A DNA stretch of 64,000 nt, from positions 1 through 64,000 of the forward strand of contig JABJJN010000020.1 in NCBI GenBank assembly GCA_018660835.1, read 5' to 3'. Under the pieces are notes generated by a model. That model worked only from the letters and a program-made list of their open reading frames with translations. It was not told the origin of the DNA and did no database searches. A program made the position numbers and the translations under genes. Every line of letters begins with the position of its first letter. The first letter of the stretch is position 1. Positions 16,834-25,137 of the stretch are shown here, piece by piece. Source of the stretch: Gemmatimonadota bacterium. Lineage in GTDB: Bacteria > Latescibacterota > UBA2968 > UBA8231.

Positions 16834-19272
16834 TCACACTTTGCCAGACAACGTCTGCACCGACTCAGCCTCCGCCTCGATCTGCGTCCAGTCCCAAAGC
16901 ATGGGGATGTATTTCAGCTCCGCCCAGCGCGACGCCTGATCCGCATAGTGCGCACTCGCCGGGTGTCCCGACGCACCAAGCGGTACGATCCAGCGACTCT
17001 GCGTCCAGTCGGAGGGATCCATCAGATAGCGATTCACTGATCCTCCCGTGGCGACGAAGGAACCGAGCCCGTAGCTGCCCGCCAGCGGCGTGTCACCATC
17101 ACCATGCACGGCCCGCGGCTCCGGATCCATCACGCCAGCCGCTTCTGGGAACACCACCGACAGCGGGTGCCGATGCTGCGTGTGATGCAGGCGGCCCCAG
17201 CGCCATTGTGACACATCGTCGCCGAAACGCTCCGCCAGTTCTACCAGCGCTGCATCGAAGGCAGCATTGAGTAGATCATCCCAGCTGCGATCTGGTGGCA
17301 ACAGGTCACGCCCCAACACGATCTCCTCGGACTTCGTCTCCGGGCCATCGACGTCGGCCGCCAGCTCCTGATGCATCGCCTGCAGCATGAGACGCACATG
17401 CGCTTCGCCACCGACTTCCCCCGTTATAATGCCTTCAGCAGCGGCGCCCCCAGCATAGATCAGCAACCGTCGCATGAGCGCTCGCCGTGCCACAGAATAG
17501 ATCGTGGGTCCCACCTCGTGACGATCCATACGCAGATCCCAGGCGCGTAGCGCCTTGAGTGCTTGCACTCGTTGCTGTGGTGGAATCTCTCCCCCTGCAC
17601 GGGTCAGATCCGGGACGGCAGCCAAAAGACGCTCAACGAAGACCTGCGCCGGCAACGACAGACGCTCCGCATGCACAGCCGCCATGTCTTCCACCGTGGC
17701 GGCACTCGGAGCCAGTGCCAGCAACCGGTCTCGCACACGGCGTGCACGATGGTCGGAGGGGAAATACAGTCCTACATAGTGCGGATACTCGTGATCTGTG
17801 ACGCGTTGGTTGCACGTGACGGCCCAACCTGTCTCTGGGTTGACAGCCTGTGGCAGATCATCTGGCGCAATGATCCCCTGCCAGTCATGCTCACCCGTCC
17901 AACCAGGCACGACGGCCCAGCCATTGGCTGGCCCACGGATCGGAATACGCCCCTCGTGCAGATAACCGAAGTGACCCTGCGTGTCGGCGACGGCGTAGTT
18001 GTTCACACGATCATTCCAGTGGCGGAAAGCATGGTGCAGGGACTCGATCGAATCAGCGTGCATCGCATCTCGTGCCGCATCGAGCCATTGCGTGCCTTCG
18101 ATGAGTCCCGGATCGCAGATCGCCACGCCCCACCCGGAACGGGGATCGCCAGCGATAACAGGTCCGTGATCGGTGACGGTCACATCCATCTGCACGTCGT
18201 CCCCGTCACGAACACGCAGTGTCTGCGCCGCGACTTCTGCCGCGCGCCACCCAGTCTTGGCCTCGACTTCGCGCCCATCATCGCGGAAACGCTCGAGAAA
18301 GAGATCCTGTGTGTCCGCAGCGCCGTGGGTCATGCCCCAGGCAACATGTTGATTGTGGCAGAAGTGCAGCGCCCCGGGTACGCCGGGCACGGAGTGCCCG
18401 ATCACATCAAACTCAGCGCACGCCAGATGCACCTGGTAGTAGACATTGGGCGTATCCAGAGCGCGGTGTGAATCACCGCCCATCAGCGGCTGACCCGATG
18501 TCGTGCGCTCACCCGAGATAGACCAACCATTGGAACCGCCATCCACATCCGCCGGCAGGGCTCCCGGCGCCAGCAGATCGGGATCAACGGACAATTCAAG
18601 CAGAGCATCGCGCGCAGCCGTCAGATACTCGCGACCATCGAGCGCCGGCCCCTCGTATTGTGCGCCCGGTGGCACCGTCAGCAGTTCCCCCGGCGCGGAT
18701 CCCTCACCGACAAGGGCGAGCACTTCGTCGACACCTGCCTTCAACAGCCAACGCGAGCGCCACAGTTTGGGCTCGAAGGTCCCCAACAGCGAATTGCGAA
18801 TCTTGTAGACCGCCACACAATGCCACGGTTCCCAGGACTCGGGCGTTTCGCCAAGCAGGGCGTATTCGATGGGCAGGCTTGTTGTGGAGTCGATGAAAGC
18901 ATTCACACCCGCCGTGTAGGCGGCGACCATCGCGCGCGCCGCATCACTGCATGCGGCCAGATCGAGCAAGGCCGTGCGTCCCATACCCGCCGCGCGTAGC
19001 AGTCGATCTCGTGCCAGCCCGCGGCTGCCGACCCACTCCGACCAGCGACCCAACGCCTGATGTCGATCTGCATCCATGTGCCACAGACGATCCTGCGCCG
19101 TCGCGAATCCCTGCGCGAAATACAGATCGGTTTCGCTACTGGCCCGAATGTGTGGAATCCCCCAGGCATCGCGATGAATCGTCGCCTCGCCCTCGAGTGC
19201 AGCAAATTGTTGTGGTGTCGTCAGATCAGGCAGGGCCGCCGCAATGGCTGCCTGCAATTCGTCGTCGGTCAT
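16834..19272 (-). CDS. Penicillin acylase family Ntn-hydrolase
   Basis: This is an 812-residue precursor of the S45 family, which self-cleaves to expose an N-terminal serine. The expected nucleophile is Ser247 in DGGSNGWSISG. The A-chain begins with ATIHRDAWGIPHIRA, and the B-chain has PGVPGALHFCHNQHVAWGMT. No signal peptide is present, whereas characterised acylases are periplasmic. The ATG at 19272 is preceded by GGGAGCGGAA; an in-frame TTG four codons upstream is the only alternative. It may cleave N-acyl amides or acyl-homoserine lactones; the substrate is not predictable. It converges on the RhmD-like gene. Confidence 0.88.
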   Translation of the reverse strand: MTDDELQAAIAAALPDLTTPQQFAALEGEATIHRDAWGIPHIRASSETDLYFAQGFATAQDRLWHMDADRHQALGRWSEWVGSRGLARDRLLRAAGMGRTALLDLAACSDAARAMVAAYTAGVNAFIDSTTSLPIEYALLGETPESWEPWHCVAVYKIRNSLLGTFEPKLWRSRWLLKAGVDEVLALVGEGSAPGELLTVPPGAQYEGPALDGREYLTAARDALLELSVDPDLLAPGALPADVDGGSNGWSISGERTTSGQPLMGGDSHRALDTPNVYYQVHLACAEFDVIGHSVPGVPGALHFCHNQHVAWGMTHGAADTQDLFLERFRDDGREVEAKTGWRAAEVAAQTLRVRDGDDVQMDVTVTDHGPVIAGDPRSGWGVAICDPGLIEGTQWLDAARDAMHADSIESLHHAFRHWNDRVNNYAVADTQGHFGYLHEGRIPIRGPANGWAVVPGWTGEHDWQGIIAPDDLPQAVNPETGWAVTCNQRVTDHEYPHYVGLYFPSDHRARRVRDRLLALAPSAATVEDMAAVHAERLSLPAQVFVERLLAAVPDLTRAGGEIPPQQRVQALKALRAWDLRMDRHEVGPTIYSVARRALMRRLLIYAGGAAAEGIITGEVGGEAHVRLMLQAMHQELAADVDGPETKSEEIVLGRDLLPPDRSWDDLLNAAFDAALVELAERFGDDVSQWRWGRLHHTQHRHPLSVVFPEAAGVMDPEPRAVHGDGDTPLAGSYGLGSFVATGGSVNRYLMDPSDWTQSRWIVPLGASGHPASAHYADQASRWAELKYIPMLWDWTQIEAEAESVQTLSGKV

Positions 19273-19423
19273 TTCCGCTCCCAAGCGTCATGTTTCGACA
19301 GACCATTGTAGGCAATCGCAAGGCCGCCAACGAGTCGGGCGCGCCGACATGCACTCTTGTCTTGTAAATGACGCCCTGCGATGCGTATATAGCGGGAGAC
19401 GCAGACTGAGTTCCGGAGACACA

Positions 19424-20719
19424 ATGAGACTTCCCACCGTCATCGTCATCGCCGCACTCATGCCCGCTGTCGCGATCGCGCAGACAGCACCTCTCGTCGT
19501 ACACGAATGGGGAACCTTCACGAGCCTGCAGAGCGAGGAGGGCCGCTCAATAGGGGGCATCAACACCGACGACGAACCTGTTCCCGCCTTCGTCCACACC
19601 GTCGGCCACGGTCTTCTCCTGCGTCCTGCCGACCTGCCCAATCGCCTCACCAAGGGGTATCCCAGACTGCACCCGGATGTGACGATGCGACTGGAAACGC
19701 CGGTGATGTATTTCTACCCAGCCGATGCAGACGTCATAGACCTCACCGTACGCGCCACGCTCCGAGGCGGTTGGCTCACTGAGTATTATCCCATGGCTGA
19801 TGTAGATGTACCTGGTCTGCTGATCGAGCGACCCGATCGCGACACAGACATAGGTGGGATCGATGATGATACTCAGGGCTCCCTTACCTGGAAGAATCTG
19901 CAGATCGGCGTCGCCCCCGGCGGTCCGGAGACAGAAGCAGAGGTTTGGCTCGCACCACGTCGCGTGGAGGCTGCCTACGTAGCCATGCCGAATGGCGAGG
20001 TTGAGAGGTATCTGTTCTATCGCGGCATCGGACATCTCGACGCACCATTGCGAACTGTGCAATCCGCAGATCGCGTTGAGATTGGCACAGGGACAAGTGG
20101 GATGCCCTTTTCGGGGTCTCTCACCAGTGATGCCTGGCTCGCCGACATCCGTGACGATGGCACATGTGCCTTCGTCCGCGTCGGACCCATCGTCCTTGGC
20201 GGCACGCCTGTCACGGTCCCGACACATTTCGCCGCATCGGATTATTCGAGCCAGAGCCTCCAACGGCTTAGCGCCGACATGCACAGGGCCCTCGTCGATG
20301 AGGGCCTCTTTGCGGACGAGGCAGCAGCCATGCTCGATACGTGGCAGGAGGCGTACTTCAAAAGCGCAGGGTTGCGCCTGTTCTACACCGTGCCGCAGGT
20401 GTGGACCGATCATGTTCTGCCCCTGGAGTTTTCCAGGCAAGTCGACGTCACCCGCGTAATGATCGGTCGTATCGAACTGATCACTCAAGCTCAGCGTCAG
20501 CTTCTGCGTCAGATCGCCTCGACACCCGCCGGCCCCCAGTCCTATCTCGCCTATCAGCGACTGGGTCGTATGCGCAATGCTCTCATACTTGATGAGCTCG
20601 CTCAACGACCAACGCCCGAACTTCAGCTCCTCATCGACACCTACAAGCTCTCTGGATATGGCTGGCCCTCGCCAGCCGTCGCCGAAGTTTCCCTGTCCAT
20701 CTTTGACGGCGGTGACTGA
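19424..20719 (+). CDS. Secreted protein of the VHEWGTFTS type, unknown function
   Basis: The 431-residue protein starts with a clear signal peptide (MRLPTVIVIAALMPAVAIAQT) and has GGAG seven bases before the ATG. The mature N-terminus reads LVVHEWGTFTSLQSEEGRS, then GGINTDDEPVPAFVH. I recognise this pattern from uncharacterised secreted proteins of planctomycete-like genomes, but I cannot attach an activity. The middle is beta-rich (LETPVMYFYP, LTVRATLRGGWLTEYYP), and the C-terminal third is helical. It lacks the TAV-W-LK tail of other secreted proteins in this window. Confidence 0.6.
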   Translation: MRLPTVIVIAALMPAVAIAQTAPLVVHEWGTFTSLQSEEGRSIGGINTDDEPVPAFVHTVGHGLLLRPADLPNRLTKGYPRLHPDVTMRLETPVMYFYPADADVIDLTVRATLRGGWLTEYYPMADVDVPGLLIERPDRDTDIGGIDDDTQGSLTWKNLQIGVAPGGPETEAEVWLAPRRVEAAYVAMPNGEVERYLFYRGIGHLDAPLRTVQSADRVEIGTGTSGMPFSGSLTSDAWLADIRDDGTCAFVRVGPIVLGGTPVTVPTHFAASDYSSQSLQRLSADMHRALVDEGLFADEAAAMLDTWQEAYFKSAGLRLFYTVPQVWTDHVLPLEFSRQVDVTRVMIGRIELITQAQRQLLRQIASTPAGPQSYLAYQRLGRMRNALILDELAQRPTPELQLLIDTYKLSGYGWPSPAVAEVSLSIFDGGD

Positions 20720-20856
20720 CGAGTCCTGGGATGGGAGAGATACCTCCGGACGCCCGGGGGCCACGGGCGTCTTCTTTTGCCCGGATACTCGTCGATTGCA
20801 AACAACGATCAACGCACAAGCTGCTCGTACTGCGGCAGGACCTGGGTCGCACAGCC

Positions 20857-21369
20857 ATGAACTGTGACCGCCAACCACACCTCGTGGGCGAGATCGTCGC
20901 CCTCAGGCCTCTCGTCGAAGATGACTTCGACGACTTGTACAGAGTGGCAGCCGACCCTCTCATATGGGAGCAGCACCCGGCCACAGACCGCCACGAGCGG
21001 GCACAATTTGAGGCATACTTCCGTGAAGCGTTGGCTTCGGGTGGTGCGTTGACCGTGCTGGATGCGTGCAGCAAGCAGATCATCGGCGCCACGCGCTATC
21101 ACGGATATGAGGAGAAGGCGGGGGAGATCGAAATTGGCTGGACCTTCCTGTCTCGCGCCTGTTGGGGCGGTTCATACAATGCCGAGATGAAACAGCTGAT
21201 GCTTGGCCACGCGTTTCAATTCGTCCGCTCCGTTGTGCTTCTCATCGGACCAGACAATCTGCGGTCTCGGCGAGCAGCGGAGAAGATTGGTGCGATCTGT
21301 ACTGGCGAACGAACGGATGGCTCTGGCCAGCGAAGCCTCGTCTATGAGGTCACGAGACCTGGCGGCTAG
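20857..21369 (+). CDS. GNAT N-acetyltransferase, RimJ/RimL-like
   Basis: The 170-residue enzyme has the RimL-type beginning VALRPLVEDDFDDLYRVAADP and the strand EIEIGWTFLSRACWGG that precedes acetyl-CoA binding. The helix NLRSRRAAEKIGAIC closes the fold. The usual pyrophosphate loop G-x-G/A is weak (WGGSYNAEM). An open frame extends 42 codons upstream, but without family similarity, so the ATG at 20857 is preferred. No strong ribosome-binding site is seen. The target amine is unknown. Confidence 0.75.
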   Translation: MNCDRQPHLVGEIVALRPLVEDDFDDLYRVAADPLIWEQHPATDRHERAQFEAYFREALASGGALTVLDACSKQIIGATRYHGYEEKAGEIEIGWTFLSRACWGGSYNAEMKQLMLGHAFQFVRSVVLLIGPDNLRSRRAAEKIGAICTGERTDGSGQRSLVYEVTRPGG

Positions 21370-21398
21370 TCTCGCAATCGCCCAAGGAGGCGTCTGCT

Positions 21399-21581
21399 AT
21401 GCGCGTGCTCGACATGGGCTGCGGCAGGTGCCTGTCCAGCGTAGACGTGCAGACCGTCGATGTGATGCCGGATGGTTGGCCAGCGAACGGGATTGTTGCC
21501 AGACTGACTCGCTCGTCTGGCTACATGCAGTATCGTGGGGACCGCCACGAGTCAAAAGTCGCTAGGCAAAGACGTCGATGA
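21399..21581 (+). CDS. Small ORF with a perfect Shine-Dalgarno, unknown
   Basis: The 60-codon frame begins MRVLDMGCGRCLS. AAGGAGG lies eight bases upstream of its ATG, one of the best ribosome-binding sites in the window. The opening VLDMGCG resembles the SAM-binding motif of methyltransferases, but the rest is short, basic at the end (VARQRRR) and unlike a complete domain. It may be a genuine small protein or the stub of a decayed methyltransferase. Confidence 0.3.
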   Translation: MRVLDMGCGRCLSSVDVQTVDVMPDGWPANGIVARLTRSSGYMQYRGDRHESKVARQRRR

Positions 21582-21877
21582 TGAATCCCTTGTTCGGAAT
21601 CGGTGGCCGAAACTCTGTGTGCGCTGGCGGCGCCACACCGGCATCTAGGCCGAGAGGCCGCACCTCACCCGAGCGAGGGACGGTGGCCGTCCGGTCTCTT
21701 TCGGCTATACGGGGTGCTTGGGTCCCCACACTGACGTCGATTTTCGACACGGGGATGATGTGATTGAAGTTGGAGATCCGTGAGACCATGACTCGCGATC
21801 AGGCGTTAAAACCAGGTGCTGGGTTGTCTGTGTGACAGCCACCACAGTAGACTGGTGATCGCGAGGGGGGTGTGTCA
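21582..21877. other. Intergenic stretch with no supported gene
   Basis: With the preceding weak small ORF this makes about 500 bases without a confident gene between the GNAT and the broken nucleotidyltransferase. Short open frames exist on both strands, for example 21562-21789 on the minus strand ending FRPPIPNKGFIIDVFA, but none has a ribosome-binding site or family signal. GAGGGGGG at 21862-21870 is the ribosome-binding site of the next gene. Confidence 0.4.
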
Positions 21878-22457
21878 ATGACAAAAACTGAGTTCTCCGC
21901 CGAGCAGGCCGCCTTTGTCGAGGCGACTGTCCGTCTTGCCGATGGCCTTGGTGACGAGGCCCTGGTTCTGCTCGTAGGGTCACGGGGCGCCGGATTCACC
22001 GACAGCTGGTCGGATCTCGATCTCTGGGTCGTGGGAGACAGGAAGGACCTCTCCCCCGATCAGCAACAGGAGTACGATGCCACTCATCAGGTCTTCACCG
22101 ACCAGGGAGATGGCGCGGCACACTGGACATTCTACGATTGGCAGGATGTCATCCGGGAACTCGACGCGTACCACCCCGTCTTCACTTGGATTGCCTGCAA
22201 CAGCATCTATCTGAGTGGCCCTCGAAAGCGACACCCAGATGGGGAAAACCATCGTTCCCATCCTGGAAGATGTCGCGTCCTCCATTGGTGAATTGGTCCA
22301 TCATCCAGAAGGTGTGCAGTTTCAGAAGTGGAAGCCGATCGCCCGACTTCGAGACTTGCGTACGATCCTGCCGACGGAACTCACTCAGGCCGGCTGGCAG
22401 GGCCCCTTGGTGAACGACCTTGGCCTCAACATTTCGAACTCCTTTCTACAGCAGTAA
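21878..22457 (+). pseudogene. Frameshifted nucleotidyltransferase-domain gene
   Basis: The frame starting at ATG 21878 (GAGGGGGG seven bases upstream) encodes VLLVGSRGAGFTDSWSDLDLW, the G-S plus D-x-D nucleotidyltransferase motif. It continues sensibly to CNSIYLSG near 22215. It then turns into nonsense, while the +1 frame continues LESDTQMGKTIVPILEDVA up to SNSFLQQ at 22457. Removing one C from the CCC at about 22220-22222 restores a single protein of about 193 residues. Either a recent one-base insertion or a sequence error explains this. lepB begins 13 bases later. Confidence 0.7.
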
Positions 22458-22470
22458 CAGAAGGACAGCC

Positions 22471-23211
22471 ATGACCCAGCAATTGACAGATTCATCACCA
22501 ACCTCTCGCAGCAGATCTTTGCTGCAAACCTGGCAAGGCGGGTCATCCTTACTGATCGCCATCCTTCTCGCACTCCTCATCCGCAGCACCGTGGTCCAGG
22601 CCTTTTATATCCCTTCTGGCTCGATGGAGGACACCCTCCTTGTGGGTGATTACTTCCTCGCCAACAAATTCATTTTTGGCGCGCCCATTGAGATTCCCTT
22701 GATGAATGCGCCCATCATGCGCTTACCTGCGGTGCGGGATCCGCAAGCGGGAGACATCGTCATCTTCCACTCGCTGGAGGAGGCGGGTCGAGACTTGATC
22801 AAGAGATGCGTCGCTACAGCGGGCCAGACCGTGGAGATCCGTAACAAAGTGCTCTACATCGATGGCGCTCGATCCTCCATGCCAGAAGACGCGAAACACA
22901 TCGACCCCGTCACGAACCCCAGGCATTCAAGTGTGCGCGACAACTTCGGTCCCTATGCGGTACCGGAGGGCCACTTCTTCATGATGGGCGACAACCGGGA
23001 TGGCAGTCGCGACAGCCGTTACTTCGGCCCCGTGCCACGCGACAAGATCAGAGGCAAAGCGATGATGATCTACTGGTCTGCCGAAATACTGACCGGACCC
23101 ATCGCCGACCGATCTCCACAGCTGTTGGTTGATGCAGGAAACTTCCTGTTGAATCTGCCGACCCTGCCTCTGCGATCTCGCTATTCGCGACTTGGTACCA
23201 TCATCCACTGA
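22471..23211 (+). CDS. lepB: Signal peptidase I LepB
   Basis: This membrane serine protease removes signal peptides from exported proteins. It is 246 residues with one N-terminal transmembrane helix (LLIAILLALLIRSTVVQAF). The catalytic serine is Ser51 in IPSGSMEDTL and the general base is Lys111 in DLIKRCVA. Box E MMGDNRDGSRDSRYFGPV is intact. The ATG at 22471 has AAGGA upstream; a longer frame from 22420 overlaps the preceding gene and is not needed. A NUDIX gene follows after 16 bases. Confidence 0.95.
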   Translation: MTQQLTDSSPTSRSRSLLQTWQGGSSLLIAILLALLIRSTVVQAFYIPSGSMEDTLLVGDYFLANKFIFGAPIEIPLMNAPIMRLPAVRDPQAGDIVIFHSLEEAGRDLIKRCVATAGQTVEIRNKVLYIDGARSSMPEDAKHIDPVTNPRHSSVRDNFGPYAVPEGHFFMMGDNRDGSRDSRYFGPVPRDKIRGKAMMIYWSAEILTGPIADRSPQLLVDAGNFLLNLPTLPLRSRYSRLGTIIH

Positions 23212-23227
23212 ACAAGCTCGGAGCCGA

Positions 23228-23665
23228 ATGCACAATCACACAGTTCGCGTCACCGGCGTCTTGTTGCACGCCGACAAGATCCTGCTGGTGCAGCAGCAGA
23301 CAGAGTCGCGAGCCTGGTCCCTTCCCGGTGGCAAACTCGAGCCTGGCGAGACCCTCGAAGAGGGACTGATACGTGAAATGCAGGAGGAGACGGGGCTGGA
23401 TGTTCGCTTGATCAAACAACTCTATGTCTGCGACAAGCCGGAGGATTGCATCGTCCACATCACATTCCTCCTGGAGGTGGATAGCCTCGATCAGCTGCGA
23501 ATGCCGACGAACGAATTCGAAACGACACCGATCACAGATATGGCCTGGGTCGCCCCGGTAGATCTACCGGAATACGGCTTCAGCGACCAATGGGCACGCA
23601 ACGTTTCCCTTGGATTTCCGGATGCACCACGCTACGCCGGACTCAAGGCAAACGTGGGTCTTTAG
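23228..23665 (+). CDS. NUDIX hydrolase
   Basis: The 145-residue hydrolase has a complete Nudix box, G-x5-E-x7-R-E-x2-E-E-x-G, within GGKLEPGETLEEGLIREM and QEETGLDV at about residues 34-59. The N-terminus HNHTVRVTGVLLHADKILLVQQQ is typical of MutT-like or ADP-ribose-type enzymes. GGAG lies just before the ATG at 23228. It probably shares a transcript with lepB. The substrate (an oxidised nucleotide, ADP-ribose or a dinucleotide) cannot be told. Confidence 0.88.
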   Translation: MHNHTVRVTGVLLHADKILLVQQQTESRAWSLPGGKLEPGETLEEGLIREMQEETGLDVRLIKQLYVCDKPEDCIVHITFLLEVDSLDQLRMPTNEFETTPITDMAWVAPVDLPEYGFSDQWARNVSLGFPDAPRYAGLKANVGL

Positions 23666-23671
23666 GCGCGT

Positions 23672-24283
23672 TTAGTCAGCCCGAAGCTTGAGCTCACCCC
23701 AGGTCTTGGCAGTGACCGCCGTAGCCGTCGGCACAACTCTCACCTGCATTCCAGAAGCTGATCTGAATCTCGCCTCACTCCGTTGATCATCCAGAATAAA
23801 GCGCGTCTCTCTGATCGGATTGTCATCGATCAAGAGAAGGGCGTCTGCCGCTGGCTTGACGGCTAGGAGCCGAATAGAAGCAAGTACCCCTGACGAATTC
23901 GGCGGCGCGTCAGATTCCGAGAGAATCGTGCCAAAATCCAGCTGAAAACCAGAGAGTTGTGCCGCTACCGGATCGCTCTCAGGCAAGAACAGATTCGTGA
24001 TGGGCTCAGATTCAAAGAGTGGACCCGGTATGAAGGGCTGCGTGCCCGACTCCCCTGTGCGCCCGTTGTCGGCGACTAAAAAGGCATCGTCCATTGACAG
24101 AAAAACGACAGCCCCGCTGACCGCGCTGCCCTCGAAGTCTATGACGATATCCACATCGATTACATCTCCGACGGAAATCTCGAGATCGGTTGCCCCCGTC
24201 TCAGCCTGAACCAGTCGGACCGTCTGTGCGTCAGCGGCGACGGCAATCAGGATGACAGCCGCAAGAATGTTGAGATATCGCAT
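23672..24283 (-). CDS. Secreted cohesin-like protein with TAV-W-LK tail (paralogue 1)
   Basis: The 203-residue exported protein has a signal peptide (MRYLNILAAVILIAVAADAQ). The single beta-sandwich domain looks like the cohesin fold: LEISVGDVIDVDIVIDF, then SGAVVFLSMDDAFL, then GVLASIRLLAVKP. It is clearly paralogous to the gene at 32315; both have QPF-x2-G-x-LF and DNPIRETRFILDD versus DTPILETRLVLPD. The C-terminus ATAVTAKTWGELKLRAD carries the recurring tail. The start was chosen at the ATG beginning the signal peptide, with GAGGG upstream. No enzymatic motif is seen. Confidence 0.75.
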   Translation of the reverse strand: MRYLNILAAVILIAVAADAQTVRLVQAETGATDLEISVGDVIDVDIVIDFEGSAVSGAVVFLSMDDAFLVADNGRTGESGTQPFIPGPLFESEPITNLFLPESDPVAAQLSGFQLDFGTILSESDAPPNSSGVLASIRLLAVKPAADALLLIDDNPIRETRFILDDQRSEARFRSASGMQVRVVPTATAVTAKTWGELKLRAD

Positions 24284-24411
24284 GGAAGTTCCCTCTCTGC
24301 CTGGTACATGACGACGTGAATCGTTGTGCTTGTGAAGCTCAGCGGCCACTCACTTGTTCAGCCGGCAGATCTGCTGTTTGAGACCACCTATCTGCCTCTA
24401 CCGCCAAGGTA

Positions 24412-25137
24412 TCAACCGAGGTGGTCCCTACAAAGCCGCTGTTGGCGTCTGTTGAAGAACGACCAGGCCGTCCCGAGCAAGGCCAGAATGCTCGCCAGCA
24501 ACAGCCCTCGTCTCAGAGTTGACAGATATGGCTGTATCACGACTTCGTGTTCACCTGCCGTCAGATACAGGGCCATAAAGTGTCCCGCCGTCTCGTGCGG
24601 TTCGACCCGCACACCATCAACGAGCAGATCTATGTGCGGGTAGTAGGTATAGGCCAGCCGCGCATAGCAATCCTGTGTGACATCTACCTGCAACTCAACG
24701 CGCTGATTGTAGACGTGATGACTGATGACACGCACGTCAGGATTTGTTTCCAGAGAGACAGGCCGAGCCAGATCGCGAATGAAGATTCGCTCTGCGACAG
24801 GTCGTTTCTTGGAGACACCCATACCCAGAACTGTGGCGAAAGCCTCGCCCACCTGCGGCACTTGCGATCGGATCAATTCGTGGTTCAGGATCGGCCCCAT
24901 GCGGAACCTCTCCATCAGGTCTATGCCCGTTGGAGAGTCCAATGGCGGCTCAATGGTTCCACTCACGATGATCGGCGAGTGATAGGGCATTTCCAACTGC
25001 CACGTAACAAACTTGGATCCGCCGGGAATTTTCAGCAGAACGTATCGCACATTGAGTAGAGCCATGCCGAGGAGCACGGGTGAAGCGATCCCGACGGTGC
25101 CAGTCGGACTAATTGGTTGACCTAAATAGGAGGCACT
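24412..25137 (-). pseudogene. C-terminal part of a large membrane protein, separated by an in-frame TAA
   Basis: This segment stays in the same reading frame as the 570-codon ORF upstream (25138-26850), with only the TAA at 25138-25140 between them. It reads LLGMALLNVRYVLLKIPGG, a long extracytoplasmic beta-rich domain, and a last transmembrane helix (LLLASILALLGTAWSFF) followed by a basic tail. LNVRYVL is a usual feature in the second half of YfhO/PTPS-related membrane proteins. A GTG at 25077 could restart translation, but no ribosome-binding site is obvious. It is probably one gene of about 812 codons with a nonsense codon. Confidence 0.65.

Noticed and set aside
19547..20878. A 443-codon minus-strand open frame opposite the VHEWGTFTS gene
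   Set aside because: The plus-strand frame has a signal peptide and a good ribosome-binding site; the antisense frame has neither.
21799..21999. Minus-strand frame ending VYCGGCHTDNPAPGFNA, with a CxxCH haem motif
   Set aside because: The motif is at the C-terminus, the frame overlaps the start of the nucleotidyltransferase gene antisense, and it has no signal peptide; probably chance.
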